Shown one piece after another: positions 35,228 through 47,400 of a DNA stretch of 64,000 nucleotides. This stretch comes from Microdochium bolleyi (Eukaryota; Ascomycota; Sordariomycetes; Xylariales; Microdochiaceae). The stretch spans positions 1,736,001 through 1,800,000 of the forward strand of contig KQ964246.1 of assembly GCA_001566295.1 (NCBI GenBank), read 5' to 3'. How positions within the stretch are numbered: position 1 is the first letter of the stretch; each line of letters starts with the position of its first letter. The position numbers and the translations under genes were made by a program. A model generated the notes under the pieces. The model was not told the origin of the DNA. It saw nothing but the letters and a program-made list of their open reading frames with translations, and made no database searches.

Positions 35228-36990
35228 ATGAACAGCTCACAAAGCTTGCATGGGCTCTGCCCAAAGCCCTTCTATCAGCTCAGCAAGTTTCCAGAAGTTG
35301 GCGGGCGTAAGTGATTGCGAAAAGACTAATAGAGCCCTCGTTTGCGATCATGGTAGACTAATTATTTTCTAGACACCGAGGGACGGTTATGCACAACAAT
35401 CGCAGCAGGAGTGACCTGCTGTCTGCCATGTCCAATGACCGACTGGACTTATCCAGACAGTTTTATCACCATGTCGGCAGTTGCCAACTGGATCACTGTC
35501 GTCTCCATGATCTGCTGTGGCTTTCTCCTGCTGTCCTGGGCTTTCCTCCCAGTCGAAAAGACACACAGACACTATCTGAGCATATGTCTGACACTTGGAA
35601 TCTGCATGATGAACGTACGTTGCTAGAATACTTTCCGGCCTTCGTCTACGAACACTAACTGATCTGGAACAGATGGGTTTTATCATCCCGCTTGCCGCTC
35701 AGCCAGATGAGTGCTTCAACGAAATCACCCCTCATAGTATGAAGTCGAGTGCCGTCTGCGCCACGTCAGGATCTTTCCTCCTCGCTGGAGGCTGGGCTGG
35801 TGTCATCTGGATCTTCCTTCGTGCCCTGTCTTTGCACCTTCAGATTTGCTGGCAGGTTGTCGTCGGCAGGGCGTATATGTGGTTCTCGCAAGCGCTAGGC
35901 TGGGGAGTACCCATCGTGGGTCTCGTCATCCTGCTTGTCTACAGTGGTGTCTCGTTCCGTTTCGGAGCTACATGCCACATCAACCATGAGAACAGTTTGG
36001 CTGTCTTCTGGATTCCGCTGCTCGTCTTCGCCGGTTTGACGGTGGTCATCCAGTTTGCCACTTTTGGTTACTGCATCAAGGTCTACCTTGCATCGCTATC
36101 CGATAATACTGCGTCTACCGAGAACTCCAACCTACCTTCCTACTCTAACAGCATCCGCACCATGTCGCCCAGGCAGGCTTACCGCCGGGTCCGTCGCGTT
36201 GTGCAGCTGCAGTGGCGCGGGATCGTCATTGTACTCATCATTCTTGCGGATGTAGTCTTCTTCTCTATTGTCTTCGTTTTTGCCGACAACACCGTCCAAG
36301 AGATCAAGGAGAACCCACAAAAGGCTTTACCTTGGGTCACTTGCCTTCTCAGGTCGGGAGGCGACAAGACCAAGTGTCTGGATCTTGCCAGTGCCCTTGC
36401 CATCAGCTTGCCAACTGTCATTGCTGTTCTGATCCTTCTAGGGGTGAGTCTTCATCATGATATGTGTTGAGCACGAATAATACTCCGTATTGTAGGCTGA
36501 CCGAGCTTTTTTCTAGATGAACGGGCTCTGGCTGATGCTGCTCCTGGGTCGTTTGTCCATGTTCACTGCCTGGGTCGAACTCTTCCAGTCATTCGGTGGT
36601 CGTCGTAAGAAGGAATTTGTCTCGGCGGATGCCCGCATCGAGAACTACAAAGAACCACGGTCATATGAAATGTTGTCTCGCGACTCCGGAAAGTCGGAAT
36701 TCGTGCTGACGCCGCTTAGCGCTGCCAAATCACCCACGAGCCCGCCCCCGGGCGCCGCCCACAACCACGAAGGGCGCCGCACCCCCGACTACTTCGGCGG
36801 TGCCAGTCGGTACAAGAACGAAGACGTCACGTCGTTCGGCCCGACCGCCAACTACCAGCCGCACACGAGGTCATTCTCCTCACCAAAGCCGCCACAGCAG
36901 GTCTCCTGGGACAACAAACCCCAGTACTACTCGCGATCGCCGCCGGAGGGATACGAAGGGATGAACCCGCTAGGTATGAACAGGATATAA
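35228..36990 (+). CDS. Seven-transmembrane receptor-like protein (Frizzled/Smoothened-like)
   Basis: Four exons (35228..35306, 35373..35614, 35673..36443, 36517..36990) give 521 residues. The extracellular N-terminus is short and Cys-rich (CTTIAAGVTCCLPCPMTDW), followed by seven hydrophobic segments: about 58-79, 90-115, 135-158, 172-192, 210-238, 280-302 and 340-370. The CLPCP motif before TM1, a conserved-looking Cys in the TM2-TM3 loop (DECFNE), and an even spread of TMs fit the class F-like receptors found in fungi and Dictyostelium, although I cannot confirm this by alignment. The C-terminal tail (about 150 residues) is cytosolic by prediction and rich in Ser, Pro, Tyr and Gln, with several SP/TP sites. 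A role in signal sensing is inferred from topology only. An alternative is an unclassified seven-TM transporter-like protein. Confidence 0.75.
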
Positions 36991-38215
36991 GCGAAAATTC
37001 GGAATTGATTCAGAGGCATCTTAGAGTGGAGGATAAACAGCATAGTTGGTCGCTCATGGAAGAGCCAATCACGGTACCCCAATTGCCCGGTTCTCCTTGA
37101 TATCTTAATAAGTTCGGACATAAAAAAATGGTAAAAGTACATCACATCAACATTCACTCTTCGGGGCCCTTTGTGACTATGCCGATGGATACGCGTATTT
37201 ACAGCAGTGAATAGCCTTTGCGCTGCTACAGTGTCCTGCGTCGGCAACCGATGCTCTTGAACCATGATCATACACCTGAGACGATGGCTGAGTGATTGAA
37301 AGGCCTGGGGTAGCGTAATTCGCATCGCCATGATGGTCACCACAGAGCATACAAGAGATTGAGGGTCTTGCCATACGATGCTTATTCATAAAGTGCTTCC
37401 AGTGCATATACGTACGCATGCCTAGGTACGCGTATGTACTCAACGGATCTACCTTAATGCAGGAAGCCACATACAATTACTCCGGGCCTGTAAATCATGA
37501 TCAGGTCACGAGGTTCGAAGCACGAGTCAGCTTCAGACGATGTAAGTAAGCCGATTGGCATGTCCCAATGGCGGCACGGCAGGGCGGAGGCCTTATTTTG
37601 CGGATGTGGTACACGAGTCGTACTCGAGTTAGAGAAGTGAGTTGGTGCTGCCCCAAGGATTTATGCTCACCATCAAATAGTTGCAACGGACCTCGAGAGG
37701 TGCGGTGGTCGAACACCAGAGCAGCGGGATCGTTGCGGAATGCTCGCAGGCAGCAATGAGATGGCACTAGCCTCGTCGAGGCTGGGGCCCCGACGCGCCT
37801 GCCAGTTCCAGTCCCGCGGGGCGACGTCATGCCGAGTGAGGCAGCACTTCCCCAACCGCAGACCCCGCCCCCGAGAATCCACCAGAGCTTCCGGTACATC
37901 CGCCTCAGGACCGCACGAGCCTCACTGGACAATTTGGGAGTGTCAGCTGCTCAGCCTTGTTTCGGCCCTGCCCCAGATCCCACACACAGCCCTTCCTTCC
38001 ATCCCTTCTGCTTCCTGTGCCATCTCGAGACATGATTGCCTTGAGGGCGACGATGGATCAGAAGTCGATGACAGCGACAGCCAATTAGAACACCTGAGCC
38101 GTGCGCCACCCCATCCAGGTCCACCACGATTTCCAAAGCATTCCGGATGTCGCCATTCGCTGCCTGGCCAGGCCACTGCCGCTCGCCGCTGTCGGCACTC
38201 ATCGCAGCCTCCAGA
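36991..38215. other. Non-coding interval before GH5 gene
   Basis: About 1.2 kb. It contains alternating TACGTACGCATG...TACGCGTATGTAC sequences around 37410-37440 that are self-complementary in part, but no supportable gene. The last stretch is probably the GH5 leader. Confidence 0.45.
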
Positions 38216-39493
38216 ATGCTCACCCTACTACTCATAAGCTTCCTCCTGCTGGGCGGCTACTTCCAGTACATCCTCAAGGTCGAGGCCGCCCTCAACGAGC
38301 GCTGGACGCCCGATGCCGGCGCTCGACTCTTCAGCCAGCGGCCGCTGCCTCCCTTCATAGAAGAGACCGCCATCACCACATTTTCTCTGCCGCTCAGCAC
38401 ACGCGGTCGCGATGTCGTCGACACAACGGGCCGCCGATTCAAGCTCAATGGCGTCAACTGGTACGGTGCCAGCGACGAAATCTTTGTCCCTGGCGGACTC
38501 GACGTGCAACACCGGTCTGTCATCGCCCGCACGATCCGCCTGCTGGGCTTCAACAGCGTCCGACTGCCTTACGCCGACGAGATGGTCATCGAGAATCCGC
38601 ACATTCTACCACACCTACTCACGGCAAATCCCGATCTCGTGGGGATGCGCGCGCTGGACATCTATGCCGCCTGCGTAGAGGCGCTCACAGATGCTGGCAT
38701 CGCCGTCATCATCAACAATCACATCACTACTGCGACCTGGTGTTGCGGTGCCGACCCGTGCGACTCCGGGTGGGCCAACGACCACCTAGGTCCCATCTGC
38801 CGCGTCTCGCAGTCTGAGGAGGATTGGATACAGCACTGGGAGGCGGTCATGCAGCGCTTCGTCGACAACCCGCTCGTGATTGGAGCCGATCTCCGCAACG
38901 AGGTACGCGGCGCATGGGGCACGATGCCCTGGAGTCGCTGGGCCGCGGCCGCAGAGAAGTGTGGTAACCGCCTGCTTCAGATGAACAAGGACTGGCTCAT
39001 CATCGTGGGCGGGACAGAGTCTGGTAACGATCTGAGTGGCGCCAGGCTGCGGCCCGTGGAGCTCGACATCAAGAACCGCGTCGTGTACTCCTCGCACGTC
39101 TATGCCTGGTCGGGCTGGGGAAGCAAGGAAGGCCGGTATTCGAAGCGCAGCTACGCCTCCTTCACCCAGGCCATGCGCCACAACTGGGCCTACCTCGTCG
39201 AAGACAACGTAGCTCCCGTATGGGTTGGCGAGTTTGGAGCGCCCCGCCATCCGGGCATGGGCGACATCAACTACTGGGACAACCTCCTGCGCTACCTCAA
39301 GAAGCTCGATGCCGACTTTGCCTATTGGGCCATCAACCCGCGCAAGCCGCACGACAATGAGCTCGAGACATACGCCCTCGTCGAGGACGACTGGCTCACG
39401 CCGATCCTGGACTACCGGATGCGTGACATGACGGAGCTAATCGCCGGCTCCAGCCGTGACGAGTGGGCTAAGATTTATAGCGAGGAGCTGTAG
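38216..39493 (+). CDS. Membrane-anchored glycoside hydrolase family 5 protein
   Basis: A single exon. I start at MLTLLL (38216), giving 425 residues; an in-frame ATG at 38147 would add 23 residues of less typical sequence. A hydrophobic stretch (LTLLLISFLLLGGYFQYIL) at the very N-terminus should be a signal anchor or signal peptide. The TIM-barrel GH5 domain shows KLNGVNWYGASDE, LLGFNSVRLPYADEM, INNHITTATWCC, the acid/base Glu229 in DLRNEVRG, HVYAWSGWG, and the nucleophile Glu339 in WVGEFGAP. The NHxTT...WCC and LRNExRG pattern resembles the eukaryotic GH5 clade that includes plant cellulase-like proteins, more than the secreted fungal endoglucanases. There is no carbohydrate-binding module. 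The substrate is not predictable from sequence. Confidence 0.9.
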   Translation: MLTLLLISFLLLGGYFQYILKVEAALNERWTPDAGARLFSQRPLPPFIEETAITTFSLPLSTRGRDVVDTTGRRFKLNGVNWYGASDEIFVPGGLDVQHRSVIARTIRLLGFNSVRLPYADEMVIENPHILPHLLTANPDLVGMRALDIYAACVEALTDAGIAVIINNHITTATWCCGADPCDSGWANDHLGPICRVSQSEEDWIQHWEAVMQRFVDNPLVIGADLRNEVRGAWGTMPWSRWAAAAEKCGNRLLQMNKDWLIIVGGTESGNDLSGARLRPVELDIKNRVVYSSHVYAWSGWGSKEGRYSKRSYASFTQAMRHNWAYLVEDNVAPVWVGEFGAPRHPGMGDINYWDNLLRYLKKLDADFAYWAINPRKPHDNELETYALVEDDWLTPILDYRMRDMTELIAGSSRDEWAKIYSEEL

Positions 39494-40221
39494 CACAGTC
39501 ACATTCTGTCCCGCCTCGGGCACATTCATGCTTGGTTATTGCAGACTTTTGGATCACTACCTCCGATGTGCAAATGGAATCAGAAGATATCAGGATGGTC
39601 TCCATGTCAATATTCTCCTGCATTACGTGTACCCTATTATATATAGCGTGTACTCCACACTCCCAATGAACGACAACAAGCACAACCAGTACGGCCGGTA
39701 GTGATGTAAAGGCATATCCTTAATGTGATGATAGGCCGGCACGGGCGATTTTCACGGACGATTTCACAGATTACCATGATGAAACCCGTCTCCCGGGTCC
39801 CTGGCATTAGCCAAGGCCTACTGGTGCCGCTATCCGTGATCCTGACAAAAGGTGTCAATGTGTGGGATGTCACAATGACGTCAATGCAAAGACACCTCCT
39901 GCACATGCTGAGGTCCCGGCCGGAAGATTCGAGAGCTGCGGCTGATTGTGCAAACACCTGGAGCTTTAGGTGCCCAATAGCTTCGAGGTTGGCCGATTCA
40001 ACAAGGTTCCGACTAAGCAGGAACGCGGGCACGTACAAAAAGCTGGGGTAGCTCCGACTCTGACTTCGGACCACACGGCGTGTTGCTTTCGACATCCTCC
40101 ATCGCGAAAGTTCCAAGGTGCATCTCTGTTTGCTATCTCGCATCTCTTGGCCTCAACTGCACTCTCGCCATCTCTCCTACCGACCTGCAGAAGAGCAAGC
40201 CATTTCCTCTTTTTTCCTACC
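39494..40221. other. Interval between GH5 and GH15 genes
   Basis: About 730 bp holding the GH5 3' end and the GH15 promoter. It carries a CT-rich stretch just before the GH15 ATG. No gene is visible. Confidence 0.5.
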
Positions 40222-42828
40222 ATGGCTGGGGCACAGCAGTGCACCACGATGAGTGTCGTCGACGGAGGAAGAGGGCGAGAGGACTCGCGTGGCTACCTGC
40301 CCATTGAGAACTACGGCATGATCGGCAACATGCGGACATGCGCACTCGTCAGCATGGATGGCAGTGTTGGTATGTAGCATCTACTGAAGTCTCTGGCAAG
40401 CCGCTAGATTGGATCCACCTATTGACATACGCTCGATACTGTGGCAGACTTTATGTGCTGGTATGTCACATCGCTTTGATCATGGACTTCCCATTTTGGA
40501 CCTCTGGACTTGCCAGCTGACCTTCTGTCATCCGCACCCCTCACCAGGCCAAACTTCGACTCGCCCAGCATCTTCTGCCGCCTCCTTGACAAGGACAAGG
40601 GCGGTTTCTTCAGCCTGTCCCCCTCCCCGGGGCTGAGCTGCACCACGAAGCAGCAGTATCTCCCGTCCTCAGCTATCCTGCAGACGCGATATATCCATGA
40701 GGACGGCGTCGTGGACGTCGTGGACTTCTTCCCGAGGCCCAAAAACACGACGATCCTGTCATCCCAGAGCAACAGTCACTATGCGTACAGGGAGGCCCGG
40801 AACGTGCCCGAGGAGCTCAAGAAGTGGCTTGTGCGACGGGTGGAGTGCATCCGGGGAAGCATGTCGCTAGGTATGTCGTCCTCCTTCCCGTCATCGAGAG
40901 GACCCTTGCCTAAAAAGCTTAAACAGTTGAGCGCCGCTGACTTGCCGGGCAGAGGTCGAGGTCTTCCCGGCTTTTGACTATGCTAGAGAAGGTCACGAGA
41001 CGGTGTTGCTCGAGGCGGAACGCAGGGCAGATGACGGTATCAGCAAGACAGTCACCTTCCACAGTAAGGACGAAAAGCTCCAGCTCGATGTGGCTATCTG
41101 CGGTGGGAGAATCCCTTCCTCGACATCCCCTGTGGTCACGTTCAAGAAGGAGAAGAGGGACGGCATGAAGGGCGAGGGAGTGCACGCCAGCATCAAGCTA
41201 CAGGAAGGACAGTACGTCTCCTTCATCCTCCGACAGGATATCGAAAACCACGTGGCCAATGTCATCACTCCGGAGATCCTGGACAACCAGCAGCACGACA
41301 CGCAGATGTTCTGGTCCAAGTGGCTCTCGAAGAGCAAGTATCGCGGAGGTTGGCGCGAGGTGGTTTTGAGAAGCTTGTTGATCCTGAAGATGCTGACGTA
41401 CGAGCCCACTGGCGCCATTGTCGCTGCCCCGACCTTCTCTATCCCGGAGGCCGTAGGCGGGGCCAGGAACTGGGACTACCGCTTCTCGTGGGTACGCGAC
41501 TCGAGTTTCACCATCTACATCCTGCTCCGCATGGGCTTCAGTGATGAGGCGGACGCCTACATGGCTTTCATTGATGAGCGGCTCCGCGAGACGCTGGGTT
41601 CTGACGGCGGTCTCCCCATCATGTTCACCATCCACGGCGAGACGGACATTCCGGAGCTCGAACTCGATCACCTCGATGGATACAAGGGCAGCAAGCCGGT
41701 GCGGATTGGCAATGGTGCTGCGTTCCACAAGCAGTTCGATATCTACGGCGAGCTTATGGTGAGTGTTCAGATGCTGGAGACCAGATTGCATGAACGTACG
41801 GCACGGCTGACTTGTTAGGACGGCATCTATTTGTACAACAAATACGGAAAGCCGGTCTCGTGGGACACCTGGACGCGAGTCCGCAAAATGCTGGGTAGGT
41901 TGCCCGCTCCATTGCGCACAGTGCGTGGGTACAATACTAACTCCTGACAGACTATGTCCTCACTATCATGGACGGTAAGTGCAATGATGACAAGGTATAC
42001 AAACCGCTCTTGGACTAACTGCGAGCAGAGCCCGACATGTCAATCTGGGAGGTTCGCAACAACAAACAGCACTTTGTCTACTCGAAAATCATGCTCTGGG
42101 TGGCGTTCGATCGAGGCTTGCGGCTGGCTGACAAGCGCTGCTTTCCATGCCCTAATCGTGCTCGCTGGTTGGAGGCACGAGATTCGATATACGAAAAGGT
42201 TATGGAGAAAGGTATGCTGACTTCTATGGCTGGGTCACTTATGACCGGTTTTTGTACTGACGCTGGCGACGTAGGCTACAACCAAGAGATGGATTGTTTC
42301 GTCCAGAGCTATGAGAACCGAACCATGCTCGACTCGTCCATCCTTATAGCACCGCTTGTTTTCTTCATCGCACCCAACGACCCCCGGTTCATCAAGACGG
42401 TCGAGCGGATCCTGTTGTCTCCGGACAAAGGTGGGCTGACGAGCGCGGGCCTGGTCTACCGCTACGATACGTCCGTCTCTGATGATGGTGAGTCCGAGCT
42501 ACCCCAGCTACAAGCAAGAACATTCCTAGATACTGACGGGAGACCAGGTGTGGGCGGTGCCGAGGGCGCGTTCAGCATGTGCACATTCTGGCTCGTGGAG
42601 GCACTGACGCGCGCCAGCATCTACGACTCGACGTATCTGGTCAAGGCGGTCAACCTGTTTGAGAACATGCTGTCGTTCTCGAACCACCTGTCCATGTTCT
42701 CGGAGGAGATTGCCAGGAGCGGAGAGCAGCTGGGAAACACACCACAGGCCTTCAGCCACCTGGCCCTAGTCAGCGCGGCGTTCAACCTCAGCCGGGCAAC
42801 CGATGGCGCGAGGACAACAGGCCACTAG
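40222..42828 (+). CDS. Intracellular GH15 glucoamylase/trehalase-like hydrolase
   Basis: Nine exons with all phases matching: 40222..40369, 40448..40460, 40548..40870, 40953..41758, 41819..41894, 41951..41974, 42029..42211, 42275..42487 and 42548..42828, for 688 residues. Exon 2 is only 13 nt and exon 6 only 24 nt; both are needed to build DFMCWPNFDSPSIF and DYVLTIMDEPDMSIWEVR. Family features are PIENYGMIGNMRTCALVS at the N-terminus, a beta-sandwich domain, RNWDYRFSWVRDSSF at the start of the (alpha/alpha)6 barrel, the general acid Glu in SIWEVR, and a late SEEIARSGEQLGNTPQAFSHLAL block with the candidate base. It has no signal peptide. This matches the GH15 branch shared with bacterial trehalases rather than secreted starch-degrading glucoamylase. 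The substrate (trehalose, maltooligosaccharide or other) is open. Confidence 0.93.
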
Positions 42829-44468
42829 GGAGACTCTTTTCGTCATGACGAGCTGCCGAGCCGCCGAGCGGAGATTCAGGGCGTGATGCGGTTTGCGAAA
42901 GTGCCGAGTTGGCGGAGGTATTCCCCGCAGTAATCCAACGATATGCCGGCAGGACTTTCCGGGTGTATAGGCCCTGTGTGCAAGACGGCAATGCTCGCCT
43001 CTCGCATGGGGTCACTGCCCAGTTGTATTGTCCAGAGCACTGTTTTTTGAGTCCGAGGTGTCGGCCCCAGACACCGCCCGTGATCATTGTTCATTGATCA
43101 GCCAAGCCCGGGCGCCCCACCTGCAGCCGGCGTCAGCAACAACCCTGTGGAGCTGCACGAGTGGGGCGTCAGCCAGGATCCCCAGGGGTCTCACGTCCAA
43201 AAATAGCATGTATCCTTGTTCCCCAAATGGGACTTTTTCTCCCCGGTGCTTCCTGTCTTGTATTGTGCACACAGATGCCACAAGACCTCGCGCTCGCGAG
43301 CAAAGGGTGACTGTCGAGCACCAGGCAAGGACGTCCAGGCATCCATGAGGTCAGGTCTCCAAAGTCGCAAGCAAGCGCCGTCTGGCAGCAGGTGGGCGTC
43401 ACATCGCATGGCGGTGGTCCAGGGGCGCAGAGGGAGCGCTGTCTCGCCATTCGCCCAGATTCACGAGCCAACACCCAAGACGCATAGACCGACTATGTCG
43501 ACAGCAGTACTATAGGCGCTGCAGAGGGGCGCCTGCTTGCTCTGCGTGCTTGCTTGTCTGGGGCACTGCCCAAGCCAGTCCTTCTCTACCAATGTGAGGG
43601 GAGGCGCTGCGTGGTCAGCACAATGCATCAGGGAACGCTCCAGGCTCGTGGCTCAGACTGGCAGGCTGCAGGCGTATGAGCCCCTGGCTTCCACCCTGTC
43701 TTTCTGTCTGTGCAGGAACTATCGTCGTGTGCATGTTCATGGAGAATGCCTTGGGATTACGACAGAGTACGCAGTACGGTATCCCCGTCTGAAGAACAGA
43801 GACCACGAACCGTGGGATCCATGGATGTCCAAGGTGGGTTGCGGCTGGGGGGGCCATGCCCCCGGCCGACTTAAGGTTGTCAAGTCAAGCCAGTCTGCTG
43901 TTGGAGCGCGCGGCTCGGCGCCAGCAGCCAACATGCATGCACAAGGTGGCGATGGCATGAATAGCCACCCTCGAATCCGATGTGTACTGTCGTGAAAGGA
44001 GGCTGTCTCCCTTGTCCACATACGGACTTAGACTTGGGCAGAGAGAAGATCCCCGCGCTCGCCTCCCCACTGGCCGGCGCCCGTTTGCATCGCGCACCCG
44101 CTCGCTAGCCTGACTAGCGGCCGCGTCACGGCTTGCGAGCTTCCTGACTTCCAAGGTTTCCTGCGCCTCGCTCGCTCTTTCAACTTCCGTCAACACTCGT
44201 CAGGGCTGACGCCGATAGCCTGCCCCGTGCCTGGCCTCCTCTCCTCTGTGCGCCCAAGGCATCATCGCCGCCTGCGACCCGCCAACTCTTCTCACTTCGC
44301 CAGGCGCCAGCCTCACAGAATGGCGTAGGCCGGCGCTGTTCAAGCCCGCCCCTCTGCCCACCTTTCAGCTGTCAGCCCAGCTTTACCTGCCGCCTCGACC
44401 GAGCTTCTTCCCCGACAGATTGGCCCGACTGCAAATCACACTTGGAGCTGCGCACCTTGCAGTGGAAA
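42829..44468. other. Interval between GH15 and F-box genes
   Basis: About 1.6 kb in which no frame shows a domain. The last few hundred bases are C/T-rich and probably form the F-box promoter and leader. Confidence 0.45.
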
Positions 44469-47400
44469 ATGAACGTCCCTCCAGCCATCTTTGTGGACCG
44501 CAAGCTGCCCATCATGTCTGCCGAAGACGGGGCGCTCACAGCGGTTGCCTTCGGCAAGCTGCCAGACGAGATCATTGAGCAGTAAGGTCCCCATGTCTCA
44601 TATTGTGGCCCGGCCCGCAAACGATATGTTGTACTGAGATCCTGAATCACACAGGATCCTACTCCTTACCGATCCCAACTCCTTTGCGTCCCTTGCCCTC
44701 CTCAACTCGGACTGGCACCGGGTCGCGCAGCAGGCGCACCTCTACGCTCACCACCTCACGCTGTGCCCGGCCACGCTCGACTCCAAGGTGGCGCCAGACT
44801 CGGTCTCCGACGACGACCTCCCGAAGCTGCGCCGGCTGTTTGCCGAGCAGGTTAGGCGCAATCTGTTCGAAGCCTACGTGCGCCCAAAGGTCACCAATAT
44901 CACCCTCATATCGAATGCCATCAGCTCTTCCTCCGCCCCCGGCGGTGATGGCCTACAGTTCAGCCACTCCCTCCGGGGCCAGCACTTGCTCGCATACAAC
45001 TCGTCCCGTATATATCTGCTAGACGTGCAGGGACCCGAGGTGGAAGTCAAGCGGGAGTTCAAGATCCTGCGCCGACCTGCGGCAGTATGCATCGTCGACG
45101 ACGGCACTCTGCTGGCGGTGCTGTCCACAGACATGCAGATCGACCTATATGATCTGACCCAGGCTCCGCCGAGACGCAAGCAGTCGCTCATCCTCGACCA
45201 TGCGCCGCGCGCCATCGCCCTGTCGCCCTGCGGCAGTGTGCTGGCAGCCGCGTACCAAGGCGGCATCGAGGTCCAGTCAATCGCACCAGGCGCGCTACCG
45301 ACAGAGAGACGAGCTGTCAAGTGCGAGGCAGTAGACTCGCTGGCCTTCTCATTTGACGGCACACAATTGCTCGGCACGACCTCTGCCTCGCAGCCGCCCA
45401 ACACGGTCATCCTCACGGCACCATACTATGAACCAGGTAGCCAGCTAATGGAAAGCACCGTGTCAGCTATGTGGACCACGTCGATCCTTTTCCCAAACAC
45501 GAGCAGGGACTGTAGCCATGCTGTGCTGCTCCAGGAGTCAAGCTCAGTAGAGGCGGAATGGTCATTTACATACGATCGTAGCTTCGAGACTTTTCGCGCG
45601 GTGCGGATAGGTGATTTGCGTAACGGCACGACGTACTTTCCGGGGCCTGTACCCGATGCGAACACCCTAGGGGCACTCCTCCCCTCGACACTGCCCGCTG
45701 CAAACCTCGGAGGACAGCTCGTTTCTGCTGGCTTTGAGTCAAAGGATGTCTGGGTTTACGGTGTACCTGAAGACCTCGAGGCTGTTCCTGACGCTCCTTC
45801 CGGCCTTTCTGCCTGGGGTGGGCTGAGCCGCGGCCCCTCGAATCGGTCGACAACACGCCAGCAAGACACCCAGCTAGGGAGAGTCCCCCAGTGGCAAGTC
45901 CTCTGTGACAAGCTGCGGAACAACTTCGTCTATGGCCGCAAGGTGGCGGAGCTGCCAGGGATCAACAGCATGAAATGGGTTTCAAGTCCACATAGCCGCG
46001 ATTCTCGAGAGCGGCTGGTTGTCTGTGCCAAGGGAGCTCAGCCAGCCAAGCCCATCACGGAGGAGGACGACATGAACTTTGTCGACGGTGGTCGTGTCAC
46101 CATCATCGACTTTGAATACGCCGTCGACCACGGCAGCACGGAAGAGCTCACAATAGATGTTGGCACTCAGCAGGCAGAGGTGCTCGAAGAAGAGCAGCGA
46201 GATCTCGCCACAGAAGTGGCCATCGTCCGAAGACGGACCGTGGCTCAGCAACGAGGCGGTCCCCGCGGTGCCAATCCTCGTGCAGCCATTGCGGCTCGCC
46301 AGGCCAGCAATAGTAACGGCAACAGCAACAACCTCGCTCCGCCAGTGCCACAGCTAGAGCATGACGATGAAGATCCCCTCATCCCTCGACGAATGACGAC
46401 AGCTCATGATACAGGTGCTCGTGGCGAGCAGGAGGACATTGAAGATGCCACTCTCGAGGAAGTTCAGGAGGCTCTCGATGCTCCCTACGGCCATGCTGAT
46501 CCAAGATCCGTCACGAGTCTGCGACGGGCCGCGACTGCCGCGGCAATGAGCCGCCATCGGGTTCCCCCGGCTGCAGCGGCCGGCCCAGTCGAGTATCGGC
46601 GTGCAGACGGCAGGAGAGAGCATCCGCACGAGAGTGATGCTGATAACTGGGTACCACCTCCTCCACCGTACAGCAAAGATGACCCAGTCGACCTTCCTGC
46701 GTTCCTACGGCACGCGGCGATCCCTGGTGCTGATCTCCAGCAAGATGCTGCGCGGGCGCAGTCGGACATACCACCGGTGCCACCTCTACCTCGCACTGCA
46801 TCAGTCGCGAGCCGTCATGATCTACCTCGGTTACGCACCTCGCCGACAGGAGAGAGACGTGTCTCACACCTTGATCCCTCCTCTTCTTCGGCATCGCGCT
46901 CGGCAGCCGCGACGACGGCCAGCACGGAACCCTCCACTGGTGGAGGATCTGGAGATGCTCAGCACAGGTTACCACTGACGTCTACTACTACACAAATGCT
47001 CACACCACCAGAATCCACAGAGGAGGATATCTATGATGTCTCCCCTCCGGCCTCTCCCCGTGTGGCCACGGGTGGGATCTCGCCGCAGACCACTGGACAG
47101 TCGAATTGGTCGCAGCCGATGATATCCGTAAGCGTGAGCAATGAGAATGGAACGCAAAGCCGCTCCGCTGTACCACGATCGAGCTACGAGGGGGGGGCTT
47201 CTTCGCGTCTGGGGACTCGGGAGAACGACCACGATGTACAGGCTAGTCCAGCATCTCGTTTCAGACGGCTGTCGAATAGTCTTACCTGGCCCCGGGCCCC
47301 TCGTTCTTCTCACGCACCAGACGGTCAGGCCACCCCTACAGGGTATTCTTTATCGGCTCCCCCGAGGACGTTGGACGAGGATGAATCACTCCGGTCGCCA

